37,757 nt of DNA, taken from positions 3,419-41,175 of the forward strand of contig PDIP01000097.1 in the NCBI GenBank assembly GCA_002811645.1. Reading direction: 5' to 3'. Origin of the DNA: Corallochytrium limacisporum (Eukaryota; Opisthokonta). The notes below the pieces were generated by a model that was not told the origin of the DNA, made no database searches, and saw only the letters and a program-made list of their open reading frames with translations. Positions 28,802-37,446 of the stretch are shown piece after piece (position 1 is the stretch's first letter; every line of letters starts with the position of its first letter). The position numbers were made by a program, and so were the translations under genes.

Positions 28802-28948
28802 TCAGGGTTGCAAAACGAACCGAGTGGTTCTCTCAAACTTCAGAGTGAGAGAGGGCCTGGGGGAGAGGGGCACCGTAGGTGGCTTTTTCTTCTCCATTTC
28901 CACTAAGGGCGTCTCTCAAGTAAACTTAAAATTACTCGCTCATTTCCA

Positions 28949-29005
28949 TCTCTCCCTCTCTCTCTCTCGCTCTCTCTTTCTCTCTCCGTCTCTCTCTCTC
29001 TCTCC
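28949..29005 (+). repeat. TC-rich microsatellite
   Basis: Interrupted (TC)n of about 57 nt, polypyrimidine on the plus strand. No gene overlaps. Confidence 0.8.
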
Positions 29006-29214
29006 GTTCGGGGGTTAGGGCTTCATCAGCGGTCCTGAGGCGACAGTGCCTCCTCCTCTTCCCACTCCCACCTGAGTCTCGGTTTCCTCTTCGCACTTCT
29101 CCCAATTTCTTTAATTCCCCTGTTTTTTTTTTCGTGTGGGGCGTGTGCGTTTATGTCTTTGTTTTTGCCCTTGCCGGGCCTAAACCCTAACCTCCCCACC
29201 GGGGCCCCTCTCCC

Positions 29215-29234
29215 TCTGTCTGTCTGTCTGTCTG
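29215..29234 (+). repeat. (TCTG)5 microsatellite
   Basis: Five perfect TCTG units. Confidence 0.85.
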
Positions 29235-29985
29235 GCGGCCTGTGCTGTGCCGGGGGTTGCAGGCCAGGCGTTTAAAAAGCCAAGAGAGACGCAAAATGGC
29301 ATTCGAACGTATTGCAGGCACACATTTCATACATTCACTATAGAACGAAGCCAAATATGTCCAATTCATCTATTTTTTTTTCTTGTGTCCTTCGGAGTTT
29401 GTTCCCCTTGGGCATGCCTTTTATGTTTCTGAGTTAACTTTTTGTATTCGATGGCCTGTCGGAAGGGGGGGGGGGCCGGGAGAAGGATCTAACTCAGGAT
29501 TCGGAAGGAAAAAGTTAAAAAAATGGGCCAAAGAAAACACACAAGAATAAAAGAAAATACCCGAGGAAGAATTGGACAAGGGGGTCAAAGAGGAGAGCAT
29601 AGTGAAAGGGGCGCGGTGGGGAGAGGGGGGGGGGAGAAAAGTCAATATACCCCACCCAATGGTACCGGTGGGAAAGAGGTGTACAGCCCAATACAGCCGC
29701 CGTATGGAAGCCAAACAAGAGGACCTGAAAAAAAATGCGGCGGTGGGCATACCTACCACGCCCACACTTCTTACCGTCACAGACGCAAACACATACTCAC
29801 TCACACTCAGGGGGTGAGAGGGAAGTCATGACTTGGATACCGGCCCACCCGCAGGCAGCTGCGGTGGTGTGCTTATACATTCCTCTGCCCAGCGTACGGG
29901 CCAACATTGTCCCAGTGCGGCCTGTCCGACGGCCTCGTGTACACTGAGCAATTTGCTTGCGCACATAGGCGCCGGCACCAACCCT

Positions 29986-30039
29986 CCTTCCCCTCGCCCC
30001 TCCCCTCCCCTCCCCAAGGGTTGGGAGGGGGGGGGAAGG
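29986..30039. repeat. GC hairpin, CCTTCCCC / GGGGAAGG arms
   Basis: Outer arms 29986-29993 and 30032-30039 are complementary; inside, C-rich repeats ending CCCCAA face TTGGGAGGGG around a GGG loop. It lies about 380 nt upstream of the methyltransferase start. Confidence 0.65.
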
Positions 30040-30314
30040 AGACAACCGAAGCAATGACACAAGATGTGGAATCATCTCGACATACCAAAGGGCAAGATGG
30101 TCTGAATTCTGATTAGATCATCTGAATTAGGAAGGGATATAGATCTCAATTGGGTTTTGGCAAGAGTTTGGGACCTGACCCAAGGCTGTTAATCATTGTT
30201 TCAGTCATTAGTGAGGTTATAACTTCCGTCCTCGCGAGGTCAGATTATGACCAGCGTTTGGTGACGAGCACACTGCATATCATCATCAGTCGGGACAGGT
30301 ACTAGACAGAAACA

Positions 30315-30569
30315 ATGGATCCACCCCAGGAAGAACAAAGACACCTCTCTTGCGGATCCCTTCCGATATTCAGGTTCATACCAGAAATTGAACTCGCAAT
30401 CAACAACTCTCTTGCACGATGGCCCCAATGCCTATCCAAGCCCAAGCAGCCCCTGCTCCCGTCGAGCTTGACGAGAAGAAGCAGATGGCTTTTGCTCAAA
30501 AGGTTGGTGGGTCCTTTGCCGGTGCCTCTCTCATCTTCAACATCACCACCGGTTTGGAGACAGGTCTGA
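30315..30569 (+). promoter_or_regulatory. Upstream ATG frame overlapping the methyltransferase start
   Basis: An ATG at 30315 (AACA ATG G) opens an 84-codon frame that runs 150 nt into the methyltransferase gene in another phase. It has no domain. If the transcript starts upstream of it, it would act as an overlapping uORF; a transcription start downstream of 30317 would make it irrelevant. Confidence 0.3.
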
Positions 30570-31543
30570 TCGCTGCAATGAACAAGCTCGAAGGCCCTGC
30601 CACCAGTCAGGAAATCGCAGACCTTGCAGACTGCAACGAACGTTACACCCGCGAGTGGTTGGCAGCTATGACCACTGGCGGCGCTATCGAACGCACCGAG
30701 GACAACAAGTACTTCATGCCAAGAGAACATCAAGAGCTCATCCATTCTGACACCGAAAAGCCCATGAATATGGCCTACCTCGCTCGCATGCTCGCCATGT
30801 TTGGCCGACATGCGCCCAAGGTGTACCCGTACTTCAAGAATGGCGGAGGCCTGCCTTATGCGGAGATTCCCGAATTCCATGAGATCATTCAGAAAATGAA
30901 CGAAGGCCTGGCTTTGCGTATGCCCACATACTTCTTGCCAACCTATGTTCCCCAGATTCACGAACTGCTGACGCGCGGTGGTGATGTGAAGGTCGCAGAC
31001 TGTGGTTGCGGTGCCGGTATGACTACCCTGAACATGGCCCGCAACTACCCCAAGAGCGAGTTTATCGGGCTTGACCTGTGTCCAGATGCCTTGGCCCGTG
31101 CGGAAAAGAACAAGAGTGAGCGTTTCTCCGGCCTGGACAATGTCAAATTCCAGCAGATGGATCTCACCGACATGACTGCTAATGGCGAATACGACTTTAT
31201 GTTTGTGCTTGACGCCGTGCATGATCAACGCAGGCCTGATCTCTTCTTCAAGAATGCTCATCGTGCCCTGAAACCCGGCGGTGTGCTCTTCTTTGTCGAC
31301 ATCAACGCGTCCTCTTTCGTCCAGAACAATATGGAGAATCCGTTCGCGTCCTTCTTCTATACCGCAAGCTGCTACCATTGCATGACTGTGTCTCTTGCGT
31401 ATGGTGGCCAGGGCAATGGAACCTGCATGGGTGTTGAAAAGTACGAGCAATTGTGTCGCGAGGCCGGATTCAACGACATCAAGCAGCACACGGATCCGGC
31501 TGCACCCGTGAACGTGTTCTTTGCTTGCACCAAGGACGCATAA
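30419..31543 (+). CDS. Class I SAM-dependent methyltransferase, Rv2258c-like with winged-helix N-terminus
   Basis: 374 residues. An N-terminal winged-helix/dimerisation domain (about 18-105: FNITTGLETGLIAAM, ATSQEIADLADCNERYTREW) is followed by the Rossmann SAM domain with motif I VADCGCGAGMTTLNMA (about 192-207), the acidic end of strand 2 FIGLDLCPDALARAE, motif around QMDLTDM, and FVLDAVHDQRRPDLF ... ALKPGGVLFFVDI. The layout matches the Rv2258c-type family known from bacteria, nematodes and some fungi and protists; substrates are unknown, probably small molecules. Codons end mostly in C or G (GCC, ATC, AAG), more strongly than in FOCAD, suggesting high expression. The ATG context is ACG ATG G. 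Convergent with WASP, 258 nt away. Horizontal origin is possible but untested. Confidence 0.9.
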   Translation: MAPMPIQAQAAPAPVELDEKKQMAFAQKVGGSFAGASLIFNITTGLETGLIAAMNKLEGPATSQEIADLADCNERYTREWLAAMTTGGAIERTEDNKYFMPREHQELIHSDTEKPMNMAYLARMLAMFGRHAPKVYPYFKNGGGLPYAEIPEFHEIIQKMNEGLALRMPTYFLPTYVPQIHELLTRGGDVKVADCGCGAGMTTLNMARNYPKSEFIGLDLCPDALARAEKNKSERFSGLDNVKFQQMDLTDMTANGEYDFMFVLDAVHDQRRPDLFFKNAHRALKPGGVLFFVDINASSFVQNNMENPFASFFYTASCYHCMTVSLAYGGQGNGTCMGVEKYEQLCREAGFNDIKQHTDPAAPVNVFFACTKDA

Positions 31544-31801
31544 ACTTATCGAACCACGGGAGATATCATTTATTCCTGATCAAGTTTCAAGTTAATGGGG
31601 TCAAAACCTCAGCTGTTGTGAGAACCCCCGAGTCCAAAATTCAATAACACTGTTCTATTCTAATTAAAAAATCCAACGATTGAGAAACATGTATTTTCTG
31701 GATCTGCATATGCTCTTGGCGAATCATCCTTGTGCGAGCCATCTGCCTACGTCATTACCGATCCCTTTTCATCCAAGGAACTACCATGTATTTCCCAATG
31801 C

Positions 31802-33604
31802 TTAGTCGTCCCAGTCCTCGTCGTCATCATCATCACTGTCATCCGAACTGGAGTCCATGGCCTTATTGCGGACGGCAAGTGCACTCATCAGTGCACTAGC
31901 TAGATCATTGACCTCCTCTTCCTGCGGTTTGATCTTAGCCAACTCCTCGGGATCGACCTTCTTCAGTGCAGACAAACCGCCGGCACCGCGGATGGCTGAC
32001 AACAGATCGTCGCGACCACCACCACTGCTGCCGCCGCCAGCGGACACGGGTCTTCGTTCCTCCGGATCGTGTTCTGTCTTTTTCAGCACGCCAATGCCAG
32101 CGCCTTGAATGGATGCCAGGAGATCTGCACGGCCACCAGCGGGAGAACCAGACCCTGCAGCGCCTGCTGCGGGCATAGGAGGCGGCGGCGGCGCACCACC
32201 TGCTGCGGGCATAGGAGGCGGCGGCGGCGGTGCCCCTGCTGCCGGTGCTGCGGAAGGTGGCGTTTGCTTCTGGGCCTGGGGGGGAGGTGGCGGGGGTGCG
32301 GCAGCAGCGGGTACCGCGGGAGGTGGCGTTTGCTTCTGGGCCTGAGGAGGAGGAGGAGGTGCAGCTGCAGCAAACGATTGTGGTGGAGGTGACGCAGCCG
32401 TCACCGGCATGCGCGAAGCCGGCGGGGGTGGTGGGCCACCGCTCAGTCCTCGCGATGCGGGAAGCGGTGGAGGAGCACCCCGTGGACTCGCACCCGCAGG
32501 CAGCGATGGTGCCGCACGGCCTGGCGGTCCGCGGCTAGGCGGCGGTGGGGGTGCCCGTCCCGGTGGAGGCGGTGGGGCTGCACGAGAGCTCGGCGGCGGT
32601 GGTGCCCGGCCTGCTGCCGGCGGTGGCGGCGGTTTGTAAGCAGACTGTCCTGCGGGTGGAGGCGGTGGTGCTGAAGACATGGGTGCGGGCATACGACCAC
32701 CCGAGGCAGCCGTACTGGCAGCCATCACGGCCGCTGCTCCGCCCATGCTGGCTTCCAAAGACTTTCGCTGCTGTTCCTGTGCCTTTTTCTCCATGTGCTG
32801 TTGCACGAACCGTTCTGCAAATTGACGCGTCTCTGGGTTGTTCATGTCTTCGGCCTTGAGACCAGCCTTGACAAAAACATCCTTCCAGTTCTCTAGACCT
32901 TTCCAGTCGTCTTGGTTGTACTCCCGACCAATGTGCTTGACATGTTGGAAGTTGGAAGGCCCACTGATGTCTCCCGCACTGAGTCCGCCGCCCTTGCCCT
33001 TTTTGTCCTTCTTATCTTTCTTCTTCTTCTTCTTGTCTTTGCCCTTTGACTTGACACTTGACGCACTAGTGCTCAGGTTTTTGTTCACAGTCTTGATCGG
33101 AAGGGAACTGAGGGCAGCTGCACCACCAGCGGCCCGTGCCGCCGTGGGACCACCTCCATTCTTACGGAAAATGGGGAATTCGTTGACATCTCGCCCTTCA
33201 TTGGCTGCGTTGGTAGCCCATTTCTGCACCATGCGCAGCACTGTCTTGCCATAGCGTGACGCCTCCGATTCGTTTAGGAAGGCCAATCCAATGACACAAT
33301 CGTCACTGCTGAATTGATGGAAGAGATTCTCTGTGATTTCATAGTCCATCTCTGGGTATACCTCCTGCTCAAAGACAATCTGTCCCGAGCGCAAATCTGC
33401 AAAACGAATTACAAAACTGCGCAGGGTAAAATCTTTGACCCAACAGAGCACACCTTGTCTTCCCGTGTCCCGGAAGGACGATGCCCCTGGGTTGCATTTG
33501 TACAGCTTGGCAACGGCAGCAAAATAGATTACCTGCTTTCCGGGACGCAGGCGCTGGACCAGCTGCGTGGCCTCCTGATACTGTACATCTGTTAAGTATG
33601 ACAT
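31802..33604 (-). CDS. WAS: WASP/N-WASP-family actin nucleation promoter
   Basis: 600 residues with full WASP order. WH1/EVH1 at 1-120 (VIYFAAVAKLYKCNPGAS, FVIRFADLRSGQIVFEQEVY); a Lys-rich basic patch at about 190-205; a CRIB/GBD at about 212-260 (ISGPSNFQHVKHIG) for Cdc42/Rac; a long Pro-rich region (about 310-480) for SH3 proteins and profilin; two WH2 motifs, GRADLLASIQGAGIGVLKK (about 487) and GRDDLLSAIRGAGGLSALKK (about 528), for G-actin; a connector helix NDLASALMSALAVRNKAM; and an acidic tail with the Arp2/3-binding Trp (DDDDDEDWDD). It activates Arp2/3 in the cytoplasm at endocytic patches or the motile cortex. The CRIB and double WH2 are like animal N-WASP, unlike yeast Las17, which lacks a CRIB. 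Start ATG 33602-33604; complete. Confidence 0.97.
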   Translation of the reverse strand: MSYLTDVQYQEATQLVQRLRPGKQVIYFAAVAKLYKCNPGASSFRDTGRQGVLCWVKDFTLRSFVIRFADLRSGQIVFEQEVYPEMDYEITENLFHQFSSDDCVIGLAFLNESEASRYGKTVLRMVQKWATNAANEGRDVNEFPIFRKNGGGPTAARAAGGAAALSSLPIKTVNKNLSTSASSVKSKGKDKKKKKKDKKDKKGKGGGLSAGDISGPSNFQHVKHIGREYNQDDWKGLENWKDVFVKAGLKAEDMNNPETRQFAERFVQQHMEKKAQEQQRKSLEASMGGAAAVMAASTAASGGRMPAPMSSAPPPPPAGQSAYKPPPPPAAGRAPPPPSSRAAPPPPPGRAPPPPPSRGPPGRAAPSLPAGASPRGAPPPLPASRGLSGGPPPPPASRMPVTAASPPPQSFAAAAPPPPPQAQKQTPPPAVPAAAAPPPPPPQAQKQTPPSAAPAAGAPPPPPPMPAAGGAPPPPPMPAAGAAGSGSPAGGRADLLASIQGAGIGVLKKTEHDPEERRPVSAGGGSSGGGRDDLLSAIRGAGGLSALKKVDPEELAKIKPQEEEVNDLASALMSALAVRNKAMDSSSDDSDDDDDEDWDD

Positions 33605-34240
33605 TGCGTACGGTTAAACTAGAATCCGTGTGTTTGGCTATTCGAAAAAAAGAAAACAAGCGAGTCTCTTGGGCGATACACGGGACTCTTCTATTTTCCT
33701 GTTTTGTATGATGGGAACAACCCTTGAACGTCTGTTTTACTTACTACGTGCTCATCACTCCATGGTGAAGACTGTTGCTCCACTTTCCTTTGTTCAAACC
33801 CTTAAGGAATATCACTATTAGTCGACTGGTCTCAGTCCAGCGGTCGACCTTGTTGTTTTAGTTGTTATTTGTTTTCCAGTGCGGATACCATAAGGAATTT
33901 GAAGGCCTAAGAAAGGTACTAATGGATCACATGTTTGAAGAACCTGCGCCAATGCTCTCTAATCGTCTGGGAAACTGCATATATTGATGTGCGATAGGTG
34001 GAAGTGTCTATAGGTTTTGTCCCCGGGCGTCGCGGATGCTTGTGCGGCAGTGCTCTCATTCATTCCTGGCTGTGCGGTGCGGTGCTGTCATCGGCGGGGA
34101 GGCCCAGCACTCCCCCAGTCACGCTCTGACATAACACAAACCGCCACAGGCGAGGCAAATGTTCCGGCCCAGCGGGGGGGGCCAAGTCAGACGCAGTGGT
34201 GACAGTACCACCTCAAGCGTGGTGAATTTTTTACCGAACA

Positions 34241-34263
34241 CCCCTCCCCCCCCCCCCGGGGGG
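34241..34263. repeat. C-run / G-run palindrome
   Basis: CCCCT followed by twelve C and then six G; the C6/G6 centre is self-complementary. It belongs with the intergenic GC tracts. Confidence 0.6.
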
Positions 34264-34440
34264 TCGCGAAACCACTGTCTCTCTATACCCCCCGTTCGAA
34301 CGCTCGTTCCGCTGTTGCGACCGGTGCCGTTGAAAAGAGAGGCAGCGAGAAACCTCTAAAGGCCCGGGAGGTTACCACCACCAACCCCGGGAGACCAGGG
34401 CGAAGGGGCCTGGGTGGACCAGAAAGAAAACCAAAGCCCT

Positions 34441-34575
34441 TCGAGTCTCTCTCTCTCTTCCCGTCCCCCGCACCTGACATCCGAAAAAGACAAAACATCG
34501 GTGGCCCCGGGAGAGAGAGAGAGCAGGAGACACAGAGAGACAGACAGAGAGAGCAAAGAAAAATACGAAATGAAA
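34441..34575. repeat. (TC)n and (GA)n tracts facing each other
   Basis: TCTCTCTCTCTC near 34446-34457 is followed 50-60 nt later by GAGAGAGAGAGAG at 34511-34523 and more GA-rich DNA. The two could pair as a hairpin or form triplex-prone DNA. Confidence 0.6.
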
Positions 34576-35221
34576 GAAGGAACTTTAAAAAATAAAGGAA
34601 AACGGAGTTTGGCAGGGGCTGGAGGTGGCCTGTGGGCCATGGGCAGTGGTTCGGAAAAAAAAGAAAAGGGAAAAACTAAAAGGGATAACAGGAATGACGA
34701 AAACCACCAGGCCCCAAAAGGCAGAAGTAAAAGAAGCAGGACCAATTCTTCTTTCTTTTTTTTTGTCTCCCGAACGCAACCGGAACAGAGCGAGAGAAAA
34801 AAAAAACAACGGGGAAACACAACGCTGGCCGCCGCCCCCGATTATTCAAAACCAACGAACATTGTGAAAAATCACAAGAAGGAAAAAAGAAAAAATAGAA
34901 AAACAAGAAAAAAAAAACACGGACAGTGTGTGGCTGTGTTTTTGTTCCTTTTGGTGGGCGGTCCCAGGGACAGAAACATCATTTATTACCGATGACCTCA
35001 CCCTCGATTATGAATTAAGTATAATCAGTACTTGTTTCAATTTCTCTTGGCATGACTGTGTGCCAAGAACCTATGTACCGGCATGATTTCAGTGGGAGAC
35101 CGCCTCCCCCCTTCTCCCAGTGCAGTCCGTGCTTTCACTATGGGAAAAGGGGGAGCGGCAGGTTGCTGTCCACCTCCGCTTGCCCCCCTCACTTGCCCCA
35201 ATGCCCAGTGCAACACGCACC

Positions 35222-35238
35222 CACACACACACACACAC
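35222..35238 (+). repeat. (CA)8 microsatellite
   Basis: Uninterrupted CA dinucleotides; intergenic. Confidence 0.85.
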
Positions 35239-35754
35239 CGCCTTCTTCCACGCCTTTGCACTGTTTCAAACTCCTGCCCCCTCTCCCACAACCGTGGCGA
35301 GAGTGGTACAAGAGTCATACCCACCACCGACCTCCCGGTCCCCCTACCCCCCCCACCTGTCCTGTATTCTGCTGCCACGGTAGTGAAAGTACGGACAAGC
35401 TTCACGAGCCAATCACAGGGCACGGATTCACCGCTGGCTTTTCTGGGAGAAAAAGGGGGGTCCCCGGGAAAGGGGCAGGCAGGTGTAGGACAGGAACGTA
35501 CAGCGATGGGGTGGGTCCCGTTTGTGCGTGGATTGCGGGGGGCCCTGGGGGCTCGCCCGGTTATGGTTGATCGGACGTTTCGCCTGTTGCCGGAAACATG
35601 CCGCCTCCAGTGTTCGTTCTCTCGGTGTTTGTACTTTATGATCATGAAACCACTCTACACCACTATAGCGTAGCCAGTGGAGGCCATGATATGAGTTTTT
35701 CTTGTGCATTTTAGGTACTTGGTTGAGTCGTCCATAAGGAGAATACGCATCGCG

Positions 35755-36729
35755 ATGGCACGCAAACGGAGTCCGGGCATTCCCTTGCCCGTGAAAACCT
35801 GTGGGTTTGTATCACACTTCGTTCGGAGAAAAGCCATGAAGAAGATCGGCAAGGGATTGTTCGTTGGAGCTTGGGCCGATGCCGTGGCACTGCGGCGCAC
35901 AAATACCCATGGAGAGACAGACATCACCCACGTGGTCAGCGTGTGCACAGAAGGTGCCGGCTTGGAACTCCCCGACGACGTGCAGCAGATGGTTGTACCC
36001 ATATTCGATGACGAATATGCAGATCTGCTTGGGCATGTCAGCCGCGGAATTACTTTCATGCAGCGGGCTCGCGATCAGGGAGGCAGTGTGCTGATCCATT
36101 GCGTGCAAGGCGTCAGTCGTAGTCCTGCGTTTTGCGCTGCGTATCTGATCGCCAGCAAGAACCTTACGGCTGAACAGGCTGTGGAAACTTTGACACAGAT
36201 AATGCCGGGAGCAGGACCTAACGACGGCTTCCTTCGGCAACTGTCTCTGCTGGCAGAGATGGGCGGCAAGATTGATGACGACAACCCAGCATATCGCGCC
36301 TACAAGGCCGAGCTCATCGCCCGAGAAATGGAAATGGAAGGCATAGTGGATGCCAGTCGGTTTGCCGCGGATCCCAAGGAGATCGGAGTGCCTACCAATC
36401 AATGTTACCGTTGCAAAAAATGTCGTCGACCTCTGTTGCAAAGCATGAACATTCTTAATCACAACTCTAACAATCCCAAAGCCTGCACATCATTCTTTGT
36501 AGAGCCACTGAAGTGGATGAAGATTATGGTCGACGCTGACATGCATGAGAGTCCTGAGCAGGCCATGAGTGGTAAGCTGACGTGTCCTAGTTGTCAGACC
36601 AGGCTAGGTGCCTTCTCGTGGCTTGGAGAGCGGTGCAGTTGCCAGGAGTTTGTTGCACCTTCGTTCCAGATCCACAAGCAGCGGGTCGATGCACCGCCGT
36701 CAGCGCACATTGCCAATCTCCGACGCTAG
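35755..36729 (+). CDS. DUSP12: Dual-specificity phosphatase DUSP12/Yvh1
   Basis: 324 residues from ATG 35755 (GCG ATG G); human DUSP12 has 340. The phosphatase domain (about 28-190) has IGKGLFVGAWADA, ITHVVSVCTEG and the PTP loop HCVQGVSRSPAFCAAYL with catalytic Cys at about 116. The C-terminal zinc-binding domain has CYRCKKCRRPLL (about 217-228), HNSNNPKACTSFFVEPLKWM and LTCPSCQTRLGAFSWLGERC. Yvh1 releases Mrt4 from pre-60S ribosomes through this zinc domain; the phosphatase activity is not needed for that role in yeast. An alternative start is Met at 35836, just before the domain. The frame is open to 35704 without an ATG. The stop is TAG (36727-36729), followed in frame by TAA after three sense codons. 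Confidence 0.94.
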   Translation: MARKRSPGIPLPVKTCGFVSHFVRRKAMKKIGKGLFVGAWADAVALRRTNTHGETDITHVVSVCTEGAGLELPDDVQQMVVPIFDDEYADLLGHVSRGITFMQRARDQGGSVLIHCVQGVSRSPAFCAAYLIASKNLTAEQAVETLTQIMPGAGPNDGFLRQLSLLAEMGGKIDDDNPAYRAYKAELIAREMEMEGIVDASRFAADPKEIGVPTNQCYRCKKCRRPLLQSMNILNHNSNNPKACTSFFVEPLKWMKIMVDADMHESPEQAMSGKLTCPSCQTRLGAFSWLGERCSCQEFVAPSFQIHKQRVDAPPSAHIANLRR

Positions 36730-37365
36730 ATTGCCAACTAATCAATCCACGAAAACATCATCCATATCAACACCATTTCATTCATACAAGCATCCTCGTC
36801 ATCCATATGCGTTCATTACATCTATATCTCCTCCCCTGGTCCTTTACGAATGCCGGCTCATCAAACCGCCCTGCCCCAGTGTTCACAAAGCTCTACTGTG
36901 CGCCAAACCCACCCTCCGCCCCCTCCCCCGTTCAGCAGAGGGGTTGGGCAGTGTGGGTTGAGGGTGAGGTGTGGCGTGTGTCAGTATTGCTGCGGCCCTA
37001 TGCTCACACACAGTGATAAAAAAACCCTCCCAGGTCAATGAAACATAGCAAGGAAAGAAAAAAGCCACAGAGCGGAAACGAGAGGAGGGGTCTCTCTCTA
37101 TCCACACCACCGCGGTGGTACACGATGGAGCAGACGGACAAAATGTACCGCACGCGGAGAGTCGAAACGGCTCGGGCTCGGACCCCGTTGAGGACGATGA
37201 AAAAAAAAATATGAAAATGGGAAGAAATGACCAAGAGCGGAGAGGGAGGGGAGGGGGGGGAGCCGATGAATGGAATGCGTACCTGCTGCTCACTCTGCCC
37301 CTCCGCCCGCCTCCCTCCTCCCTTTTTTCCTTTTTTTTTTTTGTTTTGGAAGCGCGGCAAGCAGG

Positions 37366-37377
37366 CCCCCCGGGGGG
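37366..37377. repeat. C6/G6 palindrome
   Basis: CCCCCCGGGGGG followed by AGG, the same end as the GGGGGAGG arms elsewhere. Confidence 0.6.
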
Positions 37378-37427
37378 AGGCGAGGGCGCATCACCCGCAG
37401 TGGCCGTTCACAAAGTGGGAGGGTAGT

Positions 37428-37446
37428 CGTGGTGGTGGTGGTGGTA
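37428..37446 (+). repeat. (GGT)n microsatellite
   Basis: About six GGT units, intergenic. Confidence 0.75.

Larger units (their letters stand above)
26562..30418. other. 3.9 kb region with no confident gene
   Basis: This is the largest gap, head-to-head between NMT and the methyltransferase. About 26650-27600 has only overlapping domain-free open frames. About 27680-28426 has protein-like pieces and splice-like signals (listed separately). 28700-30040 is dominated by simple sequence: TC repeat, (TCTG)5, runs of 11 G (29465-29475) and 10 G (29625-29634), and two GC hairpins. No tRNA, rRNA or transposase was seen. Confidence 0.5.
33605..35754. other. 2.1 kb divergent intergenic region, WASP to DUSP12
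   Basis: No gene is recognised. Features are a C/G palindrome (34241-34263), a polypyrimidine-polypurine section (34441-34575), purine- and A-rich DNA to about 34920 that produces a long but low-complexity open frame, and a (CA)n tract at 35222-35238. A TTTTTCTTGTGCATTTTAG sequence (35695-35713) could be the acceptor of an intron in the 5' UTR of DUSP12. Confidence 0.5.

Noticed and set aside
29015-29192. Telomere-like units TTAGGG (29015) and CCTAAACCCTAACC (29179)
   Set aside because: Only one or two units in opposite orientations; far too few for a telomeric array.
30302-31489. 395-codon open frame antisense to the methyltransferase
   Set aside because: It mirrors a strongly codon-biased real gene, which tends to leave the antisense frame open; no domain is seen.
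34414-34995. 193-codon Lys/Arg/Ser-rich open frame
   Set aside because: Translation of simple purine-rich DNA; overlapping frames on both strands are equally open.
35037-35673. Overlapping open frames of about 170-200 codons on both strands
   Set aside because: Low-complexity Pro/Thr/His-rich translations across CA and C-rich repeats; no domain.
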